Of a stretch of 64,000 bases of DNA, positions 54,564 through 63,907 are shown in pieces. Position 1 is the stretch's first letter. Each line of letters begins with the position of its first letter. The translations under genes and the position numbers were made by a program. Below the pieces are notes generated by a model. That model worked only from the letters and a program-made list of their open reading frames with translations, did not search any database and was not told the origin of the DNA. The stretch comes from Gammaproteobacteria bacterium. Lineage in GTDB: Bacteria; Pseudomonadota; Gammaproteobacteria; Steroidobacterales; GCA-2729495. The stretch covers positions 113,714-177,713 of the forward strand of contig JASLMV010000003.1 of assembly GCA_030746435.1 (NCBI GenBank). Reading direction: 5' to 3'.

Positions 54564-55544
54564 ATGCATATGAGCAAAGCAATCCTTATTGAAGAATTTG
54601 GCGGGCCGGAAGTCCTACAGTGGCGGGAAGTCGAGGTCCCGGAACCGGGCGATGGCGAGGTCAGGATTCGGCACACGGCGGTGGGGCTTAACTTTATCGA
54701 TACTTATCAGCGCTCGGGGCTGTATCCGCTGGAAATTCCGGGCGGGCTGGGGCTGGAGGCCGCGGGTGAGATAGTGGAGGTCGGTCCGGGCGTGGATTAC
54801 GTTAGTCCTGGCGACCGGGTCGCTTATACGAGCATGCCGCCGGGCGCCTATTCAGAGGAGCGGGCTTATCCTGCCGACAAACTGGTGCGGCTGCCGGAGG
54901 GCATCGACGACCGTACGGCCGCGGCGGCAATGCTGAAAGGCCTGACCGCCTGGTATCTGCTCCACCGCAGTTATGTAGCTAAACCGGGCGACACCGTGCT
55001 GCTGTATGCGGCGGCCGGCGGCGTTGGGCTGATTACCGCGCAATGGGCCCGGCATATCGGTGTAAATGTCATCGGTGTCGTGAGCACGCCCGAGAAAGCC
55101 GAGCTTGCGAAACAACACGGTTGCACCAGGATCGTCATGGCGGACGCTACTGATTTCGTCGAACAGGTACGCGCGGCGACGGACGGCAAAGGCGTTGCGG
55201 CGGCTTATGATTCGGTGGGTAAGGACAGCTTCATTCAGTCACTCGATTGTCTGCGGCCGCACGGCACGATGGTGAGTTTTGGTAATGCATCCGGGCCGGT
55301 CGAAGCGTTCTCACCGCTCGAACTCGCCAAAAGGGGCTCGCTGTTCCTGACCCGCCCGGCAGTATTCGATTTCATATCGACACCCGAAGACCTGCGTGCT
55401 GCGGCAGCTGAATTGTTTGCGGTCCTCGAGTCGGGTGCGGTCAGTATCGAGATAGGTCAGACCTGGCCGCTGGCGGAAGTGGCGGACGCACACCGTGCGC
55501 TCGAAGCACGCAAGACGACCGGCTCCTCCGTGCTGCTGCCCTGA
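54564..55544 (+). CDS. qorA: Zinc-independent quinone oxidoreductase (QOR type)
   Basis: About 326 residues, medium-chain dehydrogenase fold. VGLNFIDTYQRSGLYP and the cofactor site YAAAGGVGLITAQWA identify NADPH:quinone oxidoreductases; the zinc ligands of alcohol dehydrogenases are missing. ATG at 54564 or 54570 fits; the upstream reading from 54522 has no conserved sequence. A possible promoter, TTGCGT-18-TTATAC, lies just upstream around 54490-54520. Confidence 0.9.
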   Translation: MHMSKAILIEEFGGPEVLQWREVEVPEPGDGEVRIRHTAVGLNFIDTYQRSGLYPLEIPGGLGLEAAGEIVEVGPGVDYVSPGDRVAYTSMPPGAYSEERAYPADKLVRLPEGIDDRTAAAAMLKGLTAWYLLHRSYVAKPGDTVLLYAAAGGVGLITAQWARHIGVNVIGVVSTPEKAELAKQHGCTRIVMADATDFVEQVRAATDGKGVAAAYDSVGKDSFIQSLDCLRPHGTMVSFGNASGPVEAFSPLELAKRGSLFLTRPAVFDFISTPEDLRAAAAELFAVLESGAVSIEIGQTWPLAEVADAHRALEARKTTGSSVLLP

Positions 55545-55550
55545 TAGCCG

Positions 55551-55672
55551 AAAACCCTCAGCCGGCACGATGCGGCGTTAAGAATCGGCTCACAATACTC
55601 ACGTACTTATCGTGTACGCTCCGCTTGTTCGCCGATCCTTGCCTTGCCTCGCACTCGCCTGAGACTTTTTGA
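55551..55672. repeat. Dispersed intergenic repeat, compact copy
   Basis: Inverted relative to the 49.4 kb copy. On the minus strand it reads CTCAGGCGAGTGCGAGG, AAGGATCGGCGAAC, a CGTAC/GTACG hairpin, GTGAGCCGATTCTTAACGCC and ATCGTGCCGGCTGAG. It occupies nearly the whole gap between the convergent QOR and SLC13 genes. Confidence 0.75.
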
Positions 55673-55684
55673 TAAGTCGTTAAG

Positions 55685-58051
55685 TTAGTTGGTGGTAGTG
55701 ATAGGCCAGAAAATTGGAAGTAAAACCATTACCGCGATGAAAATTACTGCGGTCAGCGGCACACCAAGCTTGATGTAATCGGTAAAGCGGTAACCACCCG
55801 GACCCATTACGAGGATATTGGCCGGGTGCGAGATCGGGCTCGTAAAACTTGCAGAGGCGGCCATCGCCACTGCCATCATCGCGGTTTGCGGTTCGATCCC
55901 CATTTCGGCGGATGCCGATAACACGATAGGCGACATCAGCACGACCAGCGCCGCGGTGGGTACGATCATCGTTGCTATTGCTGTCAGCAGGTATAACCCC
56001 GCTATTACAGGCCACGGACCCATATCGCCTAGCAGGCTCATAACTTCACCGGCGACGAATGCGGCTGCCCCTGTATCCTGCATCGCGATCCCCAATGGCA
56101 GCATTCCGGCGATCAGGAACACGGCACGCCAGTCTATGGCCCGGTAAGCCTCCTCCATGTTCAGGCAGCCTGTAATAACCATCGCGGTTGCGCCCATGAT
56201 TGCCGCAATGGCGATAGGGAACAGGCCGGTCAGGACTGAAACCACGACCGCGAGCATGATCAGGCCCGCCAGCGGTGCCAACCGTGTATCGGGTGTGGCC
56301 TTGGCCAGCGGTGTCATCGTTATGAAGTCGGTCTCGTTACTGAATACGCGTAGTTTGTTGCGCGGCCCGAGGAGCAGCAGTGCGTCACCGAACTCCAGCT
56401 TGAGTTGCCCGAGGTCGGAACGGATCGCCCGGCCGGAACGCCAGATAGCGACCAGTTCCAGTCCGTATTTCTCCCGGAAATTGATATCGGCAATTGTGCT
56501 ACCGGCCAGTTTCGACTGCGGATCCAGCGTCGCTTCGAGCAGTGCAAGCCGGTCTGATTCATAGGTGCTCAACTGCGGCGATACTGCGCTACCGATTTCG
56601 AGTTCCTGCAGTCCACGCAGTTCGTCCAGATCTTCGGGGCGGCCCTGCATTAACAGGAGATCACCACCGAGCAACAGTTCATCCGGCTCGGGCATTAACT
56701 GCAGCGTGTTTTCTCGGAAGGTTGCCAACAGGCGAAAGTCAAATGCGTCACCGATACGGCTTTGCGCTAGACTTTTGCCTCCGAGTTCCGAATTGCGCGG
56801 GATACGAATCACAAACACGCTTTCCTGCAGTCTGTAAACCTCGGTAAGCTGCTCCTCATCCACAGGTTCTATTGCCGAGAACTCCGGCGATTTTTCAAGT
56901 TTTGCAATTGCTTCCTTGCTGCCCTGCATGAGCAACTTGTCGTTTCCGCGCAGCGGCACTTTCGAAATACTGACCCTGCGTACCAGGTCCTTGCGCCGGA
57001 TCGCCAGCACGTTCACGCCAAAACGCCGCCGGTAATCGGAGTGGTTGACCAAATCCTTAACCAGTGCCGAGTCCTCCGCGACGGTGGCTTCCACGAGTGA
57101 CACGCGTTCGCTTACGAGCGTCTGCAGCAGTGGTGCTTCACGTTCGATGACCACTTCGCTCCAGCGGCGCAATTCCTCGAAACGGTCGAGCCGGCCCTGC
57201 ACGAGGAGTTTGTCGCCGCCTTCGAGGATGGTCTTGCGTGAAGGTAGCGCCTCGATGCGGTTGCGCCGGTCGAGTGCCACAACGATCAACCCGACGGCCG
57301 AACCAATGCGACTGGCCGCAAGGCTTTTGCCGATCAGGACTGAATTCTCGGGGATACGCATCATGAACGTGCGTTCCTGCAGGCCGTATAGCGTGCGCAG
57401 GTTGCGCTGGCTGCGCTGCTTGGTATCTGCAACCGGGTCTCTCTGGGGCAGAAGCAGGCGGCCGAAGAAGCCAATAAACAATGTTCCGACGACGAGCGCG
57501 CCGATACCCACCGGGGCGAAATCAAACATGGTGAAGCTTTGTAACCCAGCGTCATCCAGTGCCCCGGAGATCAGCAGGTTGGGCGGGGTGCCGATCAGGG
57601 TTGTCAGGCCGCCGAGCAGCGAGCCGTAAGCCAGCGGCATGAGTAAACGCGAGGGCGCAATTTCGGTGCGCCGCGAGATATCGACGACAACCGGCAACAT
57701 CAGGGCCGCGACGCCGATGTTATTCATAAAGGCCGACAGGCCGCCCGCCGTCCACATGATCACGATGATCAGGGTAATTTCCTTTTGGCCGGCAATGCGC
57801 ATCACCTGCGTGCCGAGAATATCGGCGATGCCGGTGCGGGTCAGGCCGTCACTCAGGATAAACATGGCCCAGACCGTAATAACGGCCGGGTTGCTGAACC
57901 CCGAGAGTGCGTCGTCGGCGTCGACGAGGCCGGTGACTGCGAGTACAGCAAGTACCAGCAGTGCCACGACATCCATGCGTAGCACTTCCGTGATGAACAG
58001 CACCAGGGCAATCGCCAGGATGCTCAGGACGAGTGCGATTTCCCAGGTCAC
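55685..58051 (-). CDS. SLC13-family transporter with four TrkA-C domains
   Basis: 788 residues. Membrane halves (about 1-215 and 590-788) contain the SLC13/DASS motifs IGTPPNLLISG and SFTSPISHPAN. Between them are four RCK_C/TrkA-C-like domains at about 222-298, 312-385, 402-475 and 495-568. Domains 1 and 3 share LQE...RIP, 2 and 4 share LxEAT, so a two-domain block seems duplicated. GTG start overlaps the 5-oxoprolinase stop (GTGA). The family moves dicarboxylates or sulfate with sodium; coupling to 5-oxoprolinase suggests a 5-oxoproline-like substrate (inference). Confidence 0.88.
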   Translation of the reverse strand: MTWEIALVLSILAIALVLFITEVLRMDVVALLVLAVLAVTGLVDADDALSGFSNPAVITVWAMFILSDGLTRTGIADILGTQVMRIAGQKEITLIIVIMWTAGGLSAFMNNIGVAALMLPVVVDISRRTEIAPSRLLMPLAYGSLLGGLTTLIGTPPNLLISGALDDAGLQSFTMFDFAPVGIGALVVGTLFIGFFGRLLLPQRDPVADTKQRSQRNLRTLYGLQERTFMMRIPENSVLIGKSLAASRIGSAVGLIVVALDRRNRIEALPSRKTILEGGDKLLVQGRLDRFEELRRWSEVVIEREAPLLQTLVSERVSLVEATVAEDSALVKDLVNHSDYRRRFGVNVLAIRRKDLVRRVSISKVPLRGNDKLLMQGSKEAIAKLEKSPEFSAIEPVDEEQLTEVYRLQESVFVIRIPRNSELGGKSLAQSRIGDAFDFRLLATFRENTLQLMPEPDELLLGGDLLLMQGRPEDLDELRGLQELEIGSAVSPQLSTYESDRLALLEATLDPQSKLAGSTIADINFREKYGLELVAIWRSGRAIRSDLGQLKLEFGDALLLLGPRNKLRVFSNETDFITMTPLAKATPDTRLAPLAGLIMLAVVVSVLTGLFPIAIAAIMGATAMVITGCLNMEEAYRAIDWRAVFLIAGMLPLGIAMQDTGAAAFVAGEVMSLLGDMGPWPVIAGLYLLTAIATMIVPTAALVVLMSPIVLSASAEMGIEPQTAMMAVAMAASASFTSPISHPANILVMGPGGYRFTDYIKLGVPLTAVIFIAVMVLLPIFWPITTTN

Positions 58052-61000
58052 GTTTTCACGTGCGGGGCACCATAACCACCGCCACCCGGCGTCTCTATCA
58101 CCAGCACATCTCCCTTAGTAACATCGATCTCGACGATACCGTCATAAACTTCTGTTCTGCCATCATGACGCAGAATTGTATTTCTGCCTGTGCTGCCGTT
58201 CTCACCTCCGGCGAGCCCGAACGGTTCCACCTTGCGATGGTTTGACAGTATGGCAGCGCTCATTGTTTCGCGAAACTCCAGTTTGCGCACGGCCCCGTCG
58301 CCACCACGCTTTCTGCCGGCACCACCCGATTGTTTGCGGATAGAAAACTCCTGTAGAAATACCGGGAAACGTATCTCGAGGATTTCGGGATCAGTCATCC
58401 GTGAATTTGTCATGTGTGTCTGCACGGCATCGGCACCGTCGCTGTCCGGGGTCGCGCCCGCACCGCCGCAAATGGTTTCGTAGTACTGGTAACTTTCATT
58501 GCCGAAACTCAGGTTGTTCATGGTGCCCTGTGACGCTGCCAGCACGCCGAGCGCGCCGTAGAGCGCGTCGACTACACATTGGGAGGTTTCGACATTGCCG
58601 CCGACCACCGCTGCAGGATACCGCGGGTTGAGCATGCAGCCGTCCGGAATCACGAGTTCAAGCGGGCGACAGCAGCCCGCATTCAGCGGGATGCGGGACT
58701 GCACCAGGGTTCGGAATACATACATGACAGCAGCCTGGCAAACGCTGGCCGGGGCATTAAGGTTGTTGTCGGTGGCCTGCGATGTGCCAGAGAAATCAAT
58801 GCGCGCCAAGCGTATTTTCCTGTCGATCGACACGCTTACACTTATTTGCTGGCCGTTGTCGAAGGGGTACACGAAAGACCCTTCGCCCAGCCCGGATATG
58901 ACCTGGCGTACCGACTCTTCCGCATTGTCCTGCACGTATTCCATGTAAGCTATTACGGTTTCACGGCCGTAACGTTCGACCAGGCCGAGAAGCATTTGCC
59001 GGCCGCGTTCATTAGCCGCAATCTGCGCCTTGATGTCGGCGATATTGTGCGCCGGGTTGCGTGCCGGCCACACCGCGCTTGTTAGCGCATCCTTGAGATC
59101 GGCTTCCAGGAAGCCGGTTTCATTCACCACCTGGAAGTTTTCGAACAGCACGCCTTCTTCTTCTATGTGGCTGCTTCGGGGCGGCATCGACCCGGGTGTG
59201 ATACCGCCGATATCGGCATGGTGCGCGCGCGCCGCCACGACAAACAGCAATTCCCCGGTGTCGTTCAGCACCGGTGAGATCACCGTGATGTCTGGCAGGT
59301 GTGTGCCGCCGTTGTAAGGCGCATTTGTAAGGTAGACGTCACTGGCGGCGAGAGTACCGGCATTTTCCGCAAGCACCGCTTTGACACTGTCATCCATCGA
59401 CCCCAGGTGCACCGGTATGTGTGGCGCGTTGGCAATCAGGTCGCCTTTAGCATTGAAGACAGCGCAGGAAAAATCCAGCCGTTCCTTGATGTTGACAGAC
59501 AGGGCTGTGTTCTGCAGCACGGCGCCCATTTCTTCCGCGATGTGCATGAACTGATTGCTGAATACCTCCAGCATCACCGGGTCGGCTTTTAGTCTGATCT
59601 TCTCGTGCAGGTCGGCCTTTGTAGCGCGCGTCAGCAGTAACTGCAGCGCTTCATTGACCGCAAGTATCCAGCCCGCCTCGACGACGGTCGTGCTGATGGC
59701 CTCTGAAACAATCGCCGGCCCGGCTAGTCGCGTACCGACCGGCAACTGATCACGCGCGTATACAGGCACACTTTGCCAGTGGCCGCCGGTGTACAGCCGG
59801 GCTTCGGCAACGGGTTCGGGAGCTGATGTTGGCCGTTTTGCAGGTTGTCGAAGTTGTACATCGAGGCTCACGGACTTAGCTTCGACGCGCATCGATTCGA
59901 TAATCGGTTGCGGATCTTCCGGAAAAAAGCCGAAGCGTGCCGCATATGCCTCTGAAAAATTTTCCTGCATTTCTTCGTGTGGCCCGACGCGCACCGTCAG
60001 CGTGGTGTCGCTCCCCCGGATTTTTACTTCGCACCATGCGTCGGTCGTGATCGCGTCATCCTTAACGCCCTGAAGCACGAGTTCGCGGCGGCATTCCTCG
60101 AGCAATGCAGACTGTTTCTCGGCCAGCCTGTTAAGTACCACATCGGTCAAAGGCTGATCGACCGCACTTTGCCGGTAACTCCGTAACGAGGCTGCACCCA
60201 TGCCCCAGGCCGACAGGACGCCTGCGAGCGGGTCGAGCAGTACCTGTTTGATTCCCAGCTGGTCGGCAACCTGGCACGCATGTTGTCCGCCGGCGCCGCC
60301 GAAACAACACAGCGTGTAATCCGCCGGGTTCAGGCCGCGCCGGATGGAGATATGGCTGAGCGCATTAGCCATGTTTTCGACAGCGATACGCAGGAAACCC
60401 GCGGCGACCTGTTCAGGCGATTGTTGTGCGCCGCCGTCTTCGCTTGCCGCGAGTTCGCCGAAGGCCCTGCTGACACGTTCTGCATAAAGGGGCTGATCCG
60501 CATGCGGTCCGAAAAGATGCGGGAAAAAATCTGGTTGAATTCTGCCAAGGAATAAATTTGCGTCGGTTATTGTCAGTGGACCGCCGCGCCCGTAACACAT
60601 CGGGCCGGGGTCTGCGCCCGCTGACCTGGGGCCCACCTGGAAGCGCCCTGCAGTGAATTCCAGTATCGATCCGCCGCCTGCCGCAATGGTATGTATGCGG
60701 ATCATCGGGCTGCGCAGGTAAATACCGTTTACAACGGTCTCACTGCCAAGTTCGATCGCACCGTCATAGACTGAAACATCGGTCGAGGTGCCGCCCATAT
60801 CGAAACCGATCAGCTTGGTAAGTCCGGCTTCCTGTCCGGCCGCTGCCATGCCGACAACACCGCCGGCCGGGCCTGACAAAATACTGTCCTTGCCGCGCAG
60901 CCGGTCGGCACTAACGAGGCCGCCGTTACTTTGCATGAATCGTATCTGCGGGCAACGGACGCCGTGTTCTGCGAGCGCGGCCTGGAAGTTCTGCACATAA

Positions 61001-61653
61001 TTGCTCAACACGGGCGACAGGTATGCGTCTGCCACGGTGGTACTCGCGCGGCTGACAATTTTCACCAGCGGGCTGACTTCGTGCGATGCGGAAACCTGCA
61101 CGAACCCGGCTTCTACAGCGATACGCAGCGCCGTTTTTTCATGGGCGGGATTGCACCAGGCATGCATGAAACAGATCGCGACCGCTTCGATCCCGTCTGC
61201 TTGCCACTCGCTGAAGATCACACGCAGTGCATCTTCGTCCAGCCCAATGAGCGTATTGCCGGCTGCATCCACCCGCTCACTTGCTTCGGCAACGCGCGCA
61301 TAGAGGGGCTCGGGCCTGTGTATATTCAGCGCAAAAATATCAGGCCTGTTCTGATAGCCAATCCGCAGTGAGTCGCCGAAACCCCGGGTTATCAGCAGGC
61401 CGGTGGCGGCACCGGCCTGCTCAAGCAATGCATTGGTTGCAACTGTCGTCCCCATGCGGATTTCATCGACCTGGAGGCCTTCGCCCTGCGCGGACAAAAC
61501 CCGGTGAATGCCCTCTGCAGCTGCATCCGCATATTGTTCGGGATTGACGGACAGGAGTTTCAGGCATTTAAGCGCCCCCTCCGGACTACAGCCGATGACG
61601 TCAGTAAAGGTGCCGCCTCGGTCGATCCAGAATTGCCAGCCTTTGTCCTGCAT
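58048..61653 (-). CDS. 5-Oxoprolinase (fused HyuA/HyuB)
   Basis: 1201 residues from ATG 61653. The HyuA-like half starts [16 protein letters not shown] and contains [28 protein letters not shown] and [15 protein letters not shown]. The HyuB-like half from ~690 has [20 protein letters not shown] and IPVHLGSM. A single chain of this size is the eukaryotic-like ATP-dependent 5-oxoprolinase, which turns 5-oxoproline into glutamate. The reading up to 61932 lies over the divergent gene and is rejected. Hydantoinase is the alternative, less likely given the fusion. Confidence 0.9.
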   Translation of the reverse strand: MQDKGWQFWIDRGGTFTDVIGCSPEGALKCLKLLSVNPEQYADAAAEGIHRVLSAQGEGLQVDEIRMGTTVATNALLEQAGAATGLLITRGFGDSLRIGYQNRPDIFALNIHRPEPLYARVAEASERVDAAGNTLIGLDEDALRVIFSEWQADGIEAVAICFMHAWCNPAHEKTALRIAVEAGFVQVSASHEVSPLVKIVSRASTTVADAYLSPVLSNYVQNFQAALAEHGVRCPQIRFMQSNGGLVSADRLRGKDSILSGPAGGVVGMAAAGQEAGLTKLIGFDMGGTSTDVSVYDGAIELGSETVVNGIYLRSPMIRIHTIAAGGGSILEFTAGRFQVGPRSAGADPGPMCYGRGGPLTITDANLFLGRIQPDFFPHLFGPHADQPLYAERVSRAFGELAASEDGGAQQSPEQVAAGFLRIAVENMANALSHISIRRGLNPADYTLCCFGGAGGQHACQVADQLGIKQVLLDPLAGVLSAWGMGAASLRSYRQSAVDQPLTDVVLNRLAEKQSALLEECRRELVLQGVKDDAITTDAWCEVKIRGSDTTLTVRVGPHEEMQENFSEAYAARFGFFPEDPQPIIESMRVEAKSVSLDVQLRQPAKRPTSAPEPVAEARLYTGGHWQSVPVYARDQLPVGTRLAGPAIVSEAISTTVVEAGWILAVNEALQLLLTRATKADLHEKIRLKADPVMLEVFSNQFMHIAEEMGAVLQNTALSVNIKERLDFSCAVFNAKGDLIANAPHIPVHLGSMDDSVKAVLAENAGTLAASDVYLTNAPYNGGTHLPDITVISPVLNDTGELLFVVAARAHHADIGGITPGSMPPRSSHIEEEGVLFENFQVVNETGFLEADLKDALTSAVWPARNPAHNIADIKAQIAANERGRQMLLGLVERYGRETVIAYMEYVQDNAEESVRQVISGLGEGSFVYPFDNGQQISVSVSIDRKIRLARIDFSGTSQATDNNLNAPASVCQAAVMYVFRTLVQSRIPLNAGCCRPLELVIPDGCMLNPRYPAAVVGGNVETSQCVVDALYGALGVLAASQGTMNNLSFGNESYQYYETICGGAGATPDSDGADAVQTHMTNSRMTDPEILEIRFPVFLQEFSIRKQSGGAGRKRGGDGAVRKLEFRETMSAAILSNHRKVEPFGLAGGENGSTGRNTILRHDGRTEVYDGIVEIDVTKGDVLVIETPGGGGYGAPHVKT

Positions 61654-61758
61654 GATGTCCGCGCAAACGATGCTTTGAAGAAGCGCATTGTATTGCAGTA
61701 GCAGCAGGGTTCGGCAGCCGGTCTGATATTGGCAGGCAGGCTCAGCTAAACTGCGCAC

Positions 61759-62145
61759 ATGGCCACGGGAGACAGTTACAGGAAAATCTGGGAGCAGGCC
61801 GCCCTGATCCCCGAGGGGCAGGTGGCCAGCTACGGACAAATTGCAAAGCTGGCGGGCTTGCCGCGGCGGGGGGCCCGCATGGTAGGCCGCGCCGTCGGCA
61901 CCGCGCCGCGCGAGATGAAGCTGCCGTGGCACCGGATTGTGAATGCGCAGGGCAAGATCGCCATCCCACGCAGCAGAGACGGTTTCAAACGCCAGGTTGA
62001 ATTACTGGAGGCGGAAGGTATCGAAGTAAACGACGGGCAGCTCGACATGGACAAGTATCGCTGGGACCCTACATTGGATGAGCTGGTCTGGGGGCCGGGC
62101 ATGCTGCACGACCCGCGCCAACAGGGACAAAAAGTTAAGCGATGA
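61759..62145 (+). CDS. Alkyltransferase-like protein (ATL)
   Basis: 128 residues, DNA-binding domain of MGMT. ALIPEGQVASYGQIAKLAGLP and RAVGTAP precede PWHRIVNAQG. The methyl-acceptor cysteine of MGMT (PCHRV) is replaced by Trp, the mark of ATL proteins, which bind alkylguanine in DNA without removing it and hand it to nucleotide excision repair. Divergent from 5-oxoprolinase; overlaps the next gene by ATGA. Confidence 0.92.
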   Translation: MATGDSYRKIWEQAALIPEGQVASYGQIAKLAGLPRRGARMVGRAVGTAPREMKLPWHRIVNAQGKIAIPRSRDGFKRQVELLEAEGIEVNDGQLDMDKYRWDPTLDELVWGPGMLHDPRQQGQKVKR

Positions 62146-62672
62146 CCGGGCGCACCGTTTGTTTTTCGCACGGTCAGGAAAGCGGCCCGTGGGGCACCAA
62201 GATCAACGCGCTGGCGGAACTGGCAACGCGGACCGGCTGGGGTGTGGAATCAATCGATTACCGTGGCATGGACGATCCGCAGGACCGCGTTAACAAACTC
62301 ATCGACTGGTGCAAGGCGACGTCAGATCCCTACATCCTGGTCGGCAGCAGCATGGGTGGGCATGTCGCGACTGCGGCCGCGGCACACACAAAACCTTTGG
62401 GCTTGTTCCTGATGGCGCCCGCTTTTTATATGCAGGGTTATGAGTCGCATACACCCGATTGTCCGGACTGTCCGGTCACAATTGTGCACGGCTGGCACGA
62501 CGATATCGTCCCCTGGCGGAACAGCCTGTGTTTCGGCGAAGAAGGTGGAGCGAGCGTAATTCTGATCGACAGCGATCACCGGTTGACGGCTGTACTTGAC
62601 GATGTAGGACGCTATTTTTTGGGTTTTCTCGCGATGATTGAAAATGAGGCGAAGGAGATGGGCGATGACTAA
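62142..62672 (+). CDS. Small alpha/beta hydrolase
   Basis: 176 residues. Oxyanion region CFSHGQESGPWGTK, nucleophile elbow GSSMGGHV, acid around GWHDDIVPW and a His in SDHRLT complete a triad. Single-domain esterases of this size resemble YqiA/YcfP-like or RBBP9-like proteins. Substrate unknown. Coupled to the ATL gene upstream, and its last codons overlap the lipoprotein gene. Confidence 0.85.
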   Translation: MTGRTVCFSHGQESGPWGTKINALAELATRTGWGVESIDYRGMDDPQDRVNKLIDWCKATSDPYILVGSSMGGHVATAAAAHTKPLGLFLMAPAFYMQGYESHTPDCPDCPVTIVHGWHDDIVPWRNSLCFGEEGGASVILIDSDHRLTAVLDDVGRYFLGFLAMIENEAKEMGDD

Positions 62673-62874
62673 GTTGAATTACCTGGCTCTGGGTGTAAGC
62701 ACTCTTTTGCTTGGTGCGTGCGGCAGTCCTGAATCGGCATCGGATCAGGCTGTGGAAGAAACGGAAGGCGTGTTCGACCCGATGGTAGGGACGATGGATA
62801 AGGCGAGGGCGGTTGAAGATATCGCCAACAGCCGCAACGAGGAGTTGAACAAGAGGATGGAAGAGGCGGAGTAG
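62665..62874 (+). CDS. Hypothetical small lipoprotein
   Basis: 69 residues. ATG at 62665 has AAGGAG 7 bases upstream. A signal peptide ends in the lipobox LLGAC; the mature part is short, acidic and charged (ETEGVFDPMVGTMDKA, then NKRMEEAE) and probably helical. It overlaps the hydrolase gene by eight bases. Not recognised. Confidence 0.65.
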   Translation: MTKLNYLALGVSTLLLGACGSPESASDQAVEETEGVFDPMVGTMDKARAVEDIANSRNEELNKRMEEAE

Positions 62875-62927
62875 GGATTAAATTCCAACGTTCACCTGGA
62901 AAAAGGTTGTCATCCAATTAATACTGA

Positions 62928-63097
62928 GGGAGCTGTGCTCCCCCGGCATTATTTCCGACGCTGGATTTCCAGCCCTGCTTCGCGAGGACTGGAATTCTGT
63001 CGTCAATCACTGAAAAAGCAGTGCTTTTCCAGCATTAATTCGGACGCTGGATTTCCAGCCCTGCTTCGCAATGGCTGGAAATCTGTCCTCATAAAAA
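62928..63097. repeat. Two tandem 86-base palindrome-rich units
   Basis: Units start at 62928 and 63014. Each has a short hairpin (GGGAGC-TGT-GCTCCC in the first, AAAAGC-AGT-GCTTTT in the second), then GCATTA and GACGCTGGATTTCCAGCC, CTGCTTCGC and an arm pairing with GATTTCCAGCC (perfect 11 bp in unit 2). The leading hairpin differs in sequence but keeps pairing, so structure seems conserved. Confidence 0.75.
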
Positions 63098-63119
63098 ATA
63101 ACCGCCCCGAAGGGCGGTT
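63092..63119 (-). terminator. Rho-independent terminator (minus strand)
   Basis: AACCGCCC / GGGCGGTT stem, minus-strand loop TTCG, followed by ATTTTTTAT. A good terminator with no clear protein gene ending before it on that strand. Confidence 0.8.
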
Positions 63120-63169
63120 GGATGGGCGCGGAAAGTTTTAATCTCGTCTTCAGCCGCTTTATTAATTTG

Positions 63170-63187
63170 AGCCGTTGCGGCTTTTTA
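63170..63187 (+). terminator. Weak rho-independent terminator (plus strand)
   Basis: AGCCG-TTG-CGGCT followed by five T. May end the 61.8-62.9 kb operon, 300 bases past its last stop. Confidence 0.4.
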
Positions 63188-63447
63188 TTGTTGTGCTTCG
63201 ACGAGCAATTCTTATTGTTGTTGTATGGGTTGAATGTTGTTGCATTCATGGTATTAGTTGCATGTCCCGTGCCAACCTGGCCACAAATCCCCATCTACAT
63301 GACATAAGTCTCCAAACCTTGAAAAAAGCGTGAACGGGGTCACAAAAAAACCGCGCTTGTAGCACGGCTGCGGATATTCCAATTTTTCACGGATGTCGCC
63401 GGAAACACGTGTTTGTCAAACATCGCGACAGTCGGCTGAAACGATTA

Positions 63448-63463
63448 TGTGATGCGCGTCACG
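63448..63463. promoter_or_regulatory. CRP-like binding site
   Basis: TGTGA-TGCGCG-TCACG, one mismatch from the TGTGA-N6-TCACA consensus. No gene start lies close on either strand, so its target is unclear. Confidence 0.5.
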
Positions 63464-63544
63464 AACGCGATGCTGATACCGATAACAAACAATAACTTAG
63501 AGAAAAACCGGCAATGTAAGTTTCGCCGACAGCTAATCTTTACA

Positions 63545-63690
63545 GCGATTACTTAAGTGCGGCAGGAGCGTCGCGAGTGAAGGTGAAACGAGGCGAGAAG
63601 TGCCGTAACGGCGGAGTTTACGAGACGGTAAATGAGCAAGTTGCGGCGCTTTTCAACGAAGTTACACCGAGCTCAGCAGCTCCTGCAGGA
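63545..63690. repeat. Possible divergent member of the dispersed repeat family
   Basis: Contains GCGGAG, a TTTAC-N6-GTAAA hairpin, ATGAGC and a later CTTTTCAACG. Their order and spacing mirror GCGGAG, GTAC hairpin, GTGAG and TTCTTAACG in the 49.4 and 55.6 kb copies. Sequence identity is otherwise low. Confidence 0.4.
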
Positions 63691-63691
63691 C

Positions 63692-63907
63692 TTAAGCGTT
63701 TAGGTCAGGGATTAGCTCTGATTCCAACAGCACGATCATATCCTTCAGAAGCAGCTTCTGCTTCTTCAGGCGCCTGATCCGCAGCTGGTCTGTGTCATGG
63801 TTATGCACGAGTTCGGAGATGGCTATGTCGAGATCCCGGTGTGCCACCCGCAATTCTTTCAGGCGCGCACGATTGCCAAAGGCCTGTGTTTCTATGTTGG
63901 TAGACAT
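63692..63907 (-). CDS. YdcH family (DUF465) protein
   Basis: 71 residues, a short helical hairpin. ELRVAHRDLDIAI and DQLRIRRLKKQKLLLKDMI match the YdcH pattern. Family members are small cytoplasmic proteins of unknown function that probably form coiled coils. ATG at 63907 is chosen; the in-frame extension to TTG 63988 is not family-like. Confidence 0.88.
   Translation of the reverse strand: MSTNIETQAFGNRARLKELRVAHRDLDIAISELVHNHDTDQLRIRRLKKQKLLLKDMIVLLESELIPDLNA

Larger units (their letters stand above)
63123..63691. other. 570-base gap without a convincing gene
   Basis: Holds a small plus-strand terminator (63170), a CRP-like palindrome (63448), a TTGACA on the minus strand at 63414-63419 without a good -10, and a repeat-like stretch from ~63545. 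AT-rich parts near 63180-63300 differ from the GC-rich genes around. A transcript ending at the 63092 terminator is possible. Confidence 0.5.

Noticed and set aside
61654..61932. N-terminal extension of 5-oxoprolinase
   Set aside because: It reads antisense through the ATL gene; the conserved DRGGTFTD sequence begins just after ATG 61653.
62928..63097. Integron attC-like sites
   Set aside because: The units are palindromic but lack GTTRRRY/RYYYAAC ends, and there is no integrase or cassette array.
63007..63294. Minus-strand 95-codon ORF, Lys/Arg-rich in the middle like a histone-like protein
   Set aside because: It runs through the tandem repeats and the terminator, has no ribosome site, and the Lys/Arg stretch is short and not family-like.
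63577..63777. Plus-strand small ORF with AGGAG 8 bases before a GTG and a GEKCRNGGVY start recalling YjzC-like proteins
   Set aside because: It overlaps the well-supported ydcH gene, its second half loses any family pattern, and the same bases look like a hairpin repeat of the dispersed family.
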